30,300 nt of DNA from Spirogloea muscicola (taxonomy: Eukaryota > Streptophyta > Zygnematophyceae > Spirogloeales > Spirogloeaceae), in assembly GCA_009602725.1 (NCBI GenBank), contig WELB01000314.1, positions 83,538 through 113,837 of the forward strand, read 5' to 3'. The translations under genes were made by a program, and so were the position numbers. This document shows positions 21,401 through 30,300 of the stretch, one piece after another. How positions within the stretch are numbered: the first letter of the stretch is position 1; each line of letters starts with the position of its first letter. The notes under the pieces are model-generated. The model was given only the letters and a program-made list of their open reading frames with translations, was not told where the DNA came from and searched no databases.

Positions 21401-24400
21401 CGGGGCAGCGGCTCGCGACGTCTGTCAGCAGTTTGTCAGTGCGGCTGTGCGATCCGGCACTGACATCCCCCCGAGCAGATGTGGACCGAGCTGTGGCCAT
21501 CGTGCTACCCTTCCTTCTCTCCCAGGGGCTTGACAGCGCTGTCGCGGATGTGCAGCGCCTCTGCCTCAAGGCCATCACCAAGATTGTCAAGGTCCACCAG
21601 TGTCCTCCTGCAGCCTCGTCACTTCGTCAACATCCGTTTTCACCTGCTCATAAGCTCTTCTGTGCTGCTTGACGTGTCGGCTTGGCAGGGAGCAGGGCCG
21701 GCAGTGCGGCCGCACGTGCCAGACCTTGTCGCAACGCTGCTCGAGAGCCTGTCCAGCATGGAAGACCAGCGTTTGAATTATGCTGAGGTTGGACTCGCCA
21801 CATTTTATCAAGGGCCCCCCTTTTCGTGCTTGCCAGCGGCCTGCGTGACTCTTGTGTACCACGCAGTGACCATTCTGAAACCATGTTGGATTGGATCCGT
21901 CAGATGCACACTGAAACCTTGGGGCTATCCCACGAGAAGCTGGAGGATGTGCGAGTGGGCATGTCGCGCGTGTCCCCAGCATGGGATGCCCTTGACACGT
22001 GTGTCTTCCAAGTCGATGACGCCTCTCTGGCTGCTCTTGTGCCACGGCTGGTCAGCCTTGCACGCTCCGCAGTCGGACTTAACACCAGGTAAGTGGCGAC
22101 TAGTGTAAAAAGGCGGCTCGCTCGCATCACCAGCTGGTTGCTCGCCAGCCATCTGACTTGTCCTGATAAATGCGCAAATAGCAGCTGCACTCCTTGTAGA
22201 ACCTGCACTCGTCCCTTGTTTGGGCTCATCTTGAGTGTGCTTATGGGTGCAACCTCCTGCCTCCCTGCCTCAGGGTAGGGCTGGGAAAAGTTGTGGGTCT
22301 TCTGGTGCAACGTCTAGGGGCAACATCGGTGAGGCCTTACTCGGGGCCGCTGATACGGGCCCTGCAGCAGGCAACCATTGGGGAGCGCAGTCCCACGGCC
22401 CGCCGAGCATTCGCCTCTGCATGTGCGGAAGTGGCCAACTGTGCACCAGGCACCTTGTTGACGAAGCTGTTGCAGGACGCTGTGGCCCTGTACTCTGATC
22501 CTGGTGACAAAGACTCGAGGGCAGCCAGTGGCCTGCTCCTGCGTGAGCTCTCCCGCAGGGCATCTTCGTCGCTTCAGGCCCAGCTGTCAGACTTCCTGCC
22601 GCTTGCATATCTTGCTCGCTATGACGAGGAGAAGGAGATCCAACAACAGTTCTCTGAAGTTTGGGAGGAGAACAGCGGAACTGAAACTGCAGCACTGCAG
22701 CTGTACGCTGCCGAGATTGTGGCACTAGTCTTGGACGCGCTCTCGTCTTCTTCGTGGACACGCAAGCGGCAGGTCTGTATGATCTGGAGATCGACATCTC
22801 ACAGAATGATGCACCATGTGACCTGGACATACAGCATGTGTTTGTCTTTGTATTGCTTGCTTACCAGTACCCCCCTGGATGCAGAGCGCGCTTGCCATCA
22901 AGGGGATGGCGGAGTCTGGCCTCAGCTCCTTGGATGGGCACTATGCATGTTCAATCGTTGCCCGATTGGTAGACGAGCTGCCTGGTCGGTTGTGGGAGGT
23001 ACTGTCTTGGGCTCTCAGGTGCTGCATCATCGCAGGCATGAGAGTCAATGACGACATTCCCTGATGCATGTTGTGGTCAGGGTCGTCAGGATATTGTGCA
23101 TCTCCCAACTGCGCATCTACTGTGTGCCGTTTCAGGGAAAGGAGTCGATCTTGGAGGCTGTTGCAGCCGTCAGCAAGACCTGTCACGTGGCCCTTTTGAC
23201 TGGATGCCAGTTACAGCATGAACCAAGGAGTATCGTGAATGCAGTTGTGGACTCCTGCAAGCGGAAGAAAACGGCCTTCCGCCTTGCAGCTCTAGCTTGT
23301 CTGGAGAAGGTGCACAGCATTTCCTTTCCCTGTTCTTGTATCCCACACAACACCTCGTTCTCTCACTAATCTGTTGGAGGTTCTGGGCATCACCCCAGGT
23401 ACTCAGCACCTTCCACGATGTGGACATGTACGAGGAAGTCCACAGCCTGCTTCTGCCTTCGTGCTATCAAGCAGAACCGAGTCGTGCAAGTGCTGGAGAA
23501 GTTGGTTGGTCTCGATGCGCTCTTTCTGCTCCGCGCCACTTGCTTTGCTGAGTGCATTGCTCACCAGGCAGGCTGACTAACGTCGTTGTCATGAGTGTGC
23601 CTCCTCTGAGCTTCTTGCTTATCTGCTCCTAGGTTACCTTTGATGCAGACGAGGGAGACGCAGTCGATGCGGCGTTGCCTGCCGGCCCAGCTCTTGCGTG
23701 CCTCTCTGCAGCTTGGAGTGCAGCCTCTCCATCAACAGTTGGTGCAAAAGGTGCTGAGGTCACCGAGGGGATTGCTCATGCCCTCCACGGAAACCTCGCT
23801 TGGAACGGTGAGTCTGAGACAGAAGTCCACAGCCTGTGCTACTCCCTCCCCCCCNCGGTGCCAGGTGCACAGGCACTTGTTGACAAAGAATGCCACCAAT
23901 TTGCGCACCATCTGCCCTTGGCACTGCACGGCACTCCTCAGAATGCAAGTTGACAATCCTTTTTTCTGAGCATTACCAGATCGCTTGGTTGGGCTTGGAC
24001 TGGCGAAGGCCTTCCTGAAGAAGCTGCAGCCTGGTCCCACAAGCCATGGCGACGCACATTCTGTTGTACGCGCTGTGTCGGTCTGTTAGCAGATACTATG
24101 AAGAGTTTATCTTTCTGGAGTCTTGGGAGCTGCACAATGCTGATATCATGTCACTGTCTATGTCCACTTATGTGTTTCAAAACATTGGCGTGTTATTCAC
24201 TCTCCTGGCTGCCTGCGCAGTTGTCGCTTGAGGAGCGGGAGCGCAATCGGCGCCGGGTTGAAGTCTTACTTCCATCAATTCTGCGTTGCTTGGAGGAGCC
24301 AAAGCATTCGCAGGTAGGCCTGTTTGCCAAGTATGCCACCAGATCAGCAAAGGCTAGATACCCTGAGTAAGAGTAAGGCAGCAGTGCCCTGGCGTTCCAG

Positions 24401-24660
24401 TACGGTGGTGCATTGCTTGGGTAGCACACGGCGTGCACTCTCTAAGCAGCAGGGTGATGGCATGGCAGGTGCGTTTAGGTGCATTGGAGTGCTTGCAGGT
24501 AGGTGTGGAAGTCCTGCGCGGTGTTGGGGCAGGTGCGGGAGCAGAGGAAGCCCTGCGCCAGGTGCGGGAGGCGGTGGAGGGGGCAAGGGCTGTGGAGAAG
24601 AGCGAGGAGGCTGCAGTCAAGGCAGCAATGGTGCTGGCAGCGGTGGTGGAGAGCACTTAG
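15445..24660 (+). CDS. ECM29: Proteasome adaptor/scaffold ECM29 (HEAT-repeat protein), intron-rich
   Basis: ECM29 is a large HEAT-repeat protein that binds the 26S proteasome, holding core and regulatory particles together and linking them to membranes and motors. The first exon (15445-15876) opens at the ATG after CTCGCC and carries the family N-terminus: LDRLLTRLAFTD, KVLEMLSHINGRVR, IQLPLHHLLDIARDP. Later segments follow family order: LGLLNFLSAADYTP (about 16480), RIFAFQGLGQLAGRAPH (17560), ARFAAVQWASQLFHP (18275), SLGHIGLRGPLPV (19450), DMASRGMSLVHELGDDA (20390), FQEGALGEAPGGGKLTTYKE (20645), RGAAFGFAKIAKQAG (20940), NRGIQDAMTHIWRALVVDP (21040), DDIKESVRLAGQRLATSV (21375), and DLVATLLESLSSMEDQRLNY (21720). 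The final exon ends LAAVVEST at the TAG, 24658-24660. More than 20 introns interrupt it. The stretch 23580-24230, with an N at 23855, is the part I can join least well. It converges on RAB3GAP1. Confidence 0.92.
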
Positions 24661-25851
24661 ATGGAGGGGATGAGCAGGTGTGCAGAGGCAGAGCAGGGCG
24701 GACAGGGGTCGCGAGGTCCTATACAGGGACCAGGGTAAAGCGGGGAAGCACATTAGTTGAGGACAATGTGGCCGCCAGCTTAGCACGACGGTGGAGCCGT
24801 GAAGGGTGGCAGAGAGCGTGTTCAAATGCCCTCGCACATTCTTGCAGCAAGAAAGCGCCCGTAGCTGCACACTGGCCATGCCCTTCCTCCCGTCTTCTTG
24901 TTGCGCTCTCCATTCAACCCGTTCCGTCGTCCACCGTTTGTTACTTCTCTGCCCCCGCCTGTGCTGTCTACCCCTGACCTATGCTCCCTTCACTTCCTGA
25001 TGTGGATCTACCCTCTTACGCTCTCAGGCCACATTAAGCTTGAGACATGCACTGATGCCATGTCCAGCTCAATCAGAAACGGCAAATCTATTGCACGCCA
25101 TATACTCTGGGAGGCCAACTTCCTATCCAAAACAAAGTCCAGGTGTACTGGAGAAAACTGGCACTGGACACAGACTGACCATCCGAAGAAGAGTGCATGC
25201 CTGTGAGTTATGCAAGACACAAAGCTGAGATGAAGGAGGCAAGAAGGACGGCACTGCAGAAAGGTAGTAGTGCTGTTTACAATCCGCTGAGCTTGACTTA
25301 TCGGCTACGTACCAGGAATGAGACAGTGTTTGTTGGAATTGACGTTAGTCGTCACCCTCTTCCTGTGCGATGGATAAAATCAGTGGTGAGACCAGGGGCT
25401 ACGCTGGCACGGCATCATCTGTGCTGCATGAAGAGGACGGCTCTATCAGCTTGTCTTGTATGCGATGTCTGTCCATCTCGGCTCGCCTCAGCTAGGTGAA
25501 AGGCTCCATGTTGACCTCGTAGAGGCCCATATTCTGAGGACCTCCCACGAAGGGCTGAAAATATCCCAAGGGTCTGCACAGAGTGGGATGGGGGATGCCG
25601 CGTCAGCCGGGACTTTGCTCAGTTGGCTGACAGTCCTCTCACTGCCGCGCACGGAGGCTGGATAGCCTTGTCCAACTTACCGTCTGCCTAGCGTACACTT
25701 CTTTGCTGGTCACGTGGGCATTGGAAAATGAGGCTCAGCTCTACAAATAGCTCGTCCAAAGGAAAAGATTCGTGTGCTTGAAACAAATGAAGGCCAAAAT
25801 GGCCTAGTACAAAGGCAAGCACATCCGAAGACGTACATCACCCACTTCATA

Positions 25852-25878
25852 TTGACCCGCTCCGTGAGCGCGGGTCAA
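25852..25878. repeat. 9-bp perfect inverted repeat with 9-base loop
   Basis: TTGACCCGC at 25852-25860 is the exact reverse complement of GCGGGTCAA at 25870-25878. It could form a hairpin in RNA or mark a protein-binding site. A match this short can arise by chance in 30 kb. Confidence 0.5.
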
Positions 25879-25940
25879 CACATGAAGGTCGCTAAGTGAC
25901 GCAAAGGGGGCGAGGTCTTTGGACAGCCAGCCCATGAAGG

Positions 25941-26141
25941 TTGAGCAAAGAAGTGGGTTTGCGTGTTGCTCATTCACATATGTCGGATGTATTACATGCC
26001 CTGCCCTCCCACTTAGTACAGTACCTCATGCTTGTCACTTCAGCAGGTGCACAAGGAGCTGTTGCGCAAAGAGATGTGACGGATGACAAGCTGCAGGCAC
26101 TGAAGGAGGTTGTAGCACAGGTCCTGCTCCCTCCTCGGTAA
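25941..26141 (+). CDS. Small open frame, possibly a terminal exon of an unrecognised gene
   Basis: The frame lies antisense to the presumed RAB3GAP1 3' UTR and ends in a protein-like stretch (VTDDKLQALKEVVAQVLLPP, then a stop at 26139-26141). The upstream part, SDVLHALPSHLVQYLML, also looks helical. No family is recognised, no other exon of such a gene is evident upstream, and the length is within chance expectation. Confidence 0.18.
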   Translation: MSKEVGLRVAHSHMSDVLHALPSHLVQYLMLVTSAGAQGAVAQRDVTDDKLQALKEVVAQVLLPPR

Positions 26142-26216
26142 GAGCAGCTCAGCATTTAGCAATGGTCTCTAAGGAGACATAAAGAACAAGTCAACTTTGG
26201 CTTCTACCTTCTAAAT

Positions 26217-29200
26217 CTAGATTGCCATCCAGTTATCAACAATTGGAACCCTGTCACTGCTTGTTCTTGGAATTGCTTTGATAGCCTCCAGACTTGTCAT
26301 GGAAGCAAGGGCCTTTCCTGCTCTGCTTCTCATTGCCTCGGCCTGAGAGCCCCATTCCGATGCACTCTTCTCTGGGAAGGACCGAGATTCGACAGTACCA
26401 TCGACTGCATCAGCCACATGACCCTTACTGATTGGTCCCCAAGATGTGTCTGCTGCTTGAGCGTTACAGAAAGCTTCGGGATGACCACTGGGGTCAAGAG
26501 TCGTGCTCTCTCCCTCAATTGTGCTGAGGAAAGCAGTCTCCATGGTTTCATAGACCTGGCACATAACGACCACCGGATTTACGAAACTTGCTTTTATGAC
26601 TACAGCAAGTAAGCTTGGCAAGTAAGACCGTGGCTGTCTCAGCATTAGGCAAGCACCGTGCTTGTTCACTGTCCTTCTAGTCCTGTCTGTGATAAGCATA
26701 ATTGCCAAGCGCGGGCATCATGCCTGCCAGTAAGCACACAGCATGATACATGAAGGTGAACTTCCTACCAGTCTGGACTCAAAGAAACTGACCTGGCAGA
26801 GCTTCTCCAGCTTGGAGGAGCCCATGCCCTGCGTGCATGTCTGCACAACATACGCCAGGCATTCCTCAAGGCAGCTAGCCAATGGCTCCTTTCCAGGTAG
26901 GGCAGATGCTTCAGCCAAGGCCATGCCCGCTCCCAACTGCAAATATCAACATCATTGACGGAGGGGCACTTGAGAAAATAGATGTATCTTATGGAAACAT
27001 ATTCGAACATTCTGCTACTCTACTTTGAGAGTGTAGCACACATGTGGCCACGCTTCAATCAAACCATAGCTACAATCAAGATTGCTCTGCTTCTTGTGCC
27101 AGATCGGTTCACGCACATGAGCATCTATGGCAAGTCATCAGAGTAAGGACTCATCTGATAACCAACTGAGTCATCACGGCATTCAAGACCACTGAGTTTG
27201 CAATGCAGGACAGCAGATGCAGAGATGTTGATCTGGAACCTCACAGCAACAACAAAGAGCTGCTCAAACAAGTCGGAGGGGGCAATCTTCTCAAGGAAAT
27301 CCAAAGTACTCTCTCTGCAGGTGACGATTGCAGGACACTGTGAATCCTCACTGGCACATGACAGGTGAGACTTGCCAGTCCACCTGCCTGCCAGCCGCCA
27401 AGCCAAGAGTTGTGCAGGTCGCAGATATGCCACCTGAAGACTCACCCAGAAAGCTCCTCATCAAAGAGGGGAGGTTGCCTTGCAGCCGGGATTGCCTTGG
27501 CAGATGCCCAGAGCTCCTGCCAGAGATTGCCTGAAAAGCAAGAAGTAGCAGTGTGCCAGAGCGAAAGACTACAACAAAGATGCACTGAGAAGCCTGCTAT
27601 AAAGCCAGGTGGCATTTCACATATGCAGACAGTACCTCAACAAACAGTAAGATGCTGCTAGCACAGTTGTGAGTCTGCTAGAAGGTCTGCATCTGAGATA
27701 GTTGATCAGCGAAAGCAAATAGATATGAGGGGATCACCCACCTGTCGTTACGCCCCTAAGGTCTCGCGCTGTTGCAGCCAGAAGACCCAAACACAGGAGA
27801 GATTGCACAGCAGTCAAGTGACAGGTCAAGCAACCAGGATATATTGCCCAATGTGTCACTTGTTGCTATCGCGGGAACCTCAGAAAGACAGCACCGACAA
27901 GGACTGTCTCAAGTACCACACCTTCTGATTGCATACGCACACTCAGATAGCCATGGACCTTGATTGCACAGGACACATCCGAAGCACTGCTCCCAGCCAC
28001 CATGCCTCCAGGGCTTCTAGGGGTCTCTCGCCAGTCCAACGGCGAGTACCACCTCACAAAGTCCTCAAGGATGCACCCTGGATTAGCGGCCTGAGATGCA
28101 GCTCAACCACAGACAGGAGTACACGACTGGCGTGGTGTAAGCACCACCCAACACAAAAAGTCCTGACGACAAGCTCAGCATGCATGTCAAAGGCACCGTG
28201 ACTGCAGCAATTATGACATCCATTGAGCAGTGGCCATCAGCAACTTTTGGGCCTCACCTTGAATGCTTGCATATCTCCAAAGAGCTGCTGACATCCAGCC
28301 CCAACACTGACGGACACACAAACCTCGTCTAGTGAGAAAGTAGTATCTCACATAGGCACTGCCTTGATACTTCTGGTGACCTCCAAAGGCATGCCACATG
28401 CAGTGGGGGCCTGGCAGTTTCTTTCCCTACCTGCCTGTGCGTAGAACGAGCTCCTCGTTCTCCCTGATCAGTACTTCCGTGAGTACTGGCAAGTCCTGTC
28501 ACTGGGTTGTTTCAGTACTTGCAGGCTGTAACAAACACATTCTTGGGGAGGTATGACAGCTATGCAATAATCCCTTAAGCAGACGCTTCTACAACAACCA
28601 GACCTGAAGCCGACAAGAGCCTCTGAGGCATGAGCTTGGCAAGCAATCCGAATGACCTGGCAAACTGGGGCATAGCATTGCTCGCCAGTCTCCAGAAGTC
28701 GCAAATGTGGAACAGGCTTCTGAACAGCTAGTCTCCTCATCAATTGGTCATCTGCAAGGCGAGCATAGAGCACCTCCTCTGCTACACCCACTTGACTGTT
28801 GGCATCTACATATGCACATTTGTCATCAAAGAGGTGCACAGCAGTGAGTGGAGTGATAAGCTTCCCAATGAGGTAACCGCTAAAGAACATAGCATCAGCC
28901 CACGCACTACCATTGCAACCATTTGGTTCCTACTATTGATTCCTTCAAAAACTACAGCAACGACAAGCGCAAGCACAACCGAAGAAACCCAATATAAGCA
29001 ATGTGCAACAGCAGTACGTGCTACTTTCAGAGGGCCAAAGATTCTGCCTGCTTCTGTCAGGGATTTGCCTGCTGAGCTCTCATTGTGGCTGTGACTGTGG
29101 CTGTGGCTGTCATCCAGGTCTACTTTCTGCAGAGCGGCAAGAGAGGTGGCCCTTCGCTTCCTCCTTGCAATACAGCAGTTGATCAGCTGCAGCTGCTGGT

Positions 29201-30193
29201 GGAGAAGGCAACTCCTGAGGTCTGGGTCTTCTTCCACCTCCACACCTGGAATGGGGCGTCCTTCAACCCAGTGCCTCCTCAACTGAATACATCAGAAACA
29301 CGGCATGGCCTCAGGTGACGAGTCCTGCAATCTGCCTCAGCACCCCTTGCTCCAAAGCAAGACTACATGCGGCTCTGACATACCTCTGCAACGACCGCCA
29401 ACCACAAGCTGGCCATCTCCTGCTCACTGCTGATGCCTCCCATCACCTCTGCTAGCTGAGCAACAAAGCTGTTCAAAGGTGCTGCATGGATTTCTCGGAG
29501 CAAGTCACACTTCGTCAACTCCTTCTCAGCACCGCTGACATGCTCTTGAGGTGCTGTGCAAGCTGTGGCTGCACAGGAGAAGAGGGGAGCAGACTGTGAG
29601 GTGCTGGCAGGTAGGAGCAAGATAACCACAGGCCAACAGCAGGATGGTGATGCCGCCCCTCTGGCGAGAGAGTCCGGCTCCCGAGGTCCTTGATGGAGAC
29701 GAGCACCCACCTCCACTCCTGAAGACAGCCCGTAGAAGTGCTGACCGTTGGGGTGCCTTGTCCTCACTTCTTGCCACCGTGGTCGAGCGGGAGCGGAGGG
29801 CAGCCAGGGAGGAAACCAAGCCTGACCAGCGTATGCTCCTCACCGCGTCTGCAGCCTCTTGCTTGAGCAGGCCCAAGTCCTTCATGCTGGCCACCGTCCT
29901 TGCCACACTGCACCAGTTGTGCCCGTCCGATTACTTGGCTTGAGTATGCGGCCCCTCCGCAGAGGCATGGGGCACAGTGGGTGGGTGTTGTGCGGGACAG
30001 GCAGCGTCAGGGTCGGAGGGGATGGGCTGAGCGCCGGTTGTGGCCTGCACAGCTGAGCTGACAGGAAGGGGGCTTTGGCAGGCGGAGGCTTCAGCCACCT
30101 GATGGCCGAAGCAAGCCGGCGCACGAGCCCAGCAGGTGGGACGGCGCTGACGCCCGAAAGCCTCTCATAGGCCTCCTCGTCAGACGAGTCCAT
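26217..30193 (-). CDS. RAB3GAP1: Rab3 GTPase-activating protein catalytic subunit, N-terminal part missing
   Basis: Rab3GAP1 works with Rab3GAP2 to stimulate GTP hydrolysis by Rab3-type GTPases and to activate Rab18, in vesicle traffic, ER shape and lipid droplets. Read leftward, exons match the family in order: LWLAVVAE (ends 29384); LRRHWVEGRPIP and DPDLRSCLLHQQLQLINCC (from 29282); PHLRLLETGEQCYAPVCQ (about 28660-28755); VLTEVLIRENEELVLRTG (about 28437-28500); FGDMQAFK (about 28260); AANPGCILEDFVRWYSPLDW (about 28030-28095); NLWQELWASAKAIPAARQ and PPLFDEE (about 27447-27530); TLDFLEKIAPSDLFEQL (about 27300); SSKLEKLCQ (about 26795); then VYETMETAFL to the stop at 26217-26219. The N-terminal 400-500 residues usual in the family are absent. 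The rightmost segment, starting at 30193, follows an acceptor-like CTCCAG, so the gene probably continues past the window. The family's usual C-terminal block (serine/proline-rich, ending in a phenylalanine-rich tail) is not seen. A Ser-His repeat (HSHSHSHN) lies at about 29085-29110. Confidence 0.92.
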
Positions 30194-30300
30194 CTGGAGC
30201 AGGGCGAGGCAGCCGGGCGATGGGGGCAGTCAGCATCGTGCGTCGCAGCCGCCACCCGGGCCGAGCGGAAGCCGGGCGGAGGGTGGAGGGGGAGGGGGGG
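30194..30300. other. G-rich right edge, upstream of the last visible RAB3GAP1 segment
   Basis: On the - strand this is C-rich sequence ending in a pyrimidine-rich run and CTCCAG immediately before the ATG at 30193. That fits an intron end better than a 5' UTR. The last 40 bases are almost only G and A, mirroring the C-rich left edge. Confidence 0.5.

Larger units (their letters stand above)
24661..26216. other. Intergenic stretch between the convergent ECM29 and RAB3GAP1 ends
   Basis: It should hold both 3' UTRs. I find no segment that continues either gene. It contains a short inverted repeat (25852-25878) and one open frame on the + strand (25941-26141), listed separately. GC content is visibly lower than in the DUOX region. 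Confidence 0.5.

Noticed and set aside
1-30300. tRNA, rRNA, CRISPR, insertion sequences, bacterial operon signals
   Set aside because: None seen on reading both strands; the window is spliced eukaryotic DNA.

Overview
This window is nuclear DNA from a GC-rich, intron-rich eukaryote. Coding segments are short, flanked by GT...AG boundaries (donors mostly GTGAGN, acceptors mostly TGCAG), and join in phase across dozens of small introns. The gene set (an ECM29 proteasome adaptor, a Rab3GAP catalytic subunit and a small membrane protein that I recall from land plants and algae) points to a photosynthetic protist, most likely a green alga. That assignment is an inference. The window begins in C-rich and ends in G-rich low-complexity sequence, and the outermost genes are cut off there, so it may be an entire contig.

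Layout: (1) 1-10337, + strand: a dual-oxidase-like gene (DUOX), about 1,780 visible residues in 28 phase-consistent exons, carrying a secretory leader, a peroxidase homology domain, one TM, a degenerate EF-hand region, an unexpected ubiquitin-like domain, then a NOX-type ferric reductase/FAD/NADPH module. (2) 11351-13192, + strand: an eight-exon gene for a small type I membrane protein of unknown function. (3) 14254-15228, - strand: a doubtful hydrophobic ORF, facing away from the next gene. (4) 15445-24660, + strand: ECM29, a HEAT-repeat proteasome adaptor, with a 69-base T tract 20 bases before its ATG. (5) 26217-30193, - strand: RAB3GAP1 (Rab3GAP catalytic subunit), convergent with ECM29 and lacking its N-terminal part, which probably lies beyond the right edge.

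The genes do not form an operon or an obvious cluster. DUOX would make superoxide/H2O2 at a membrane, ECM29 acts on the 26S proteasome, and RAB3GAP1 on Rab GTPases in membrane traffic. The strongest novelty is the DUOX architecture: the usual calcium-binding EF-hand residues are absent, and a complete ubiquitin-like beta-grasp domain sits between that region and the oxidase membrane domain. This suggests a non-calcium mode of control. All exon boundaries were set by eye from reading frame, splice consensus and remembered family conservation; no alignment was run.
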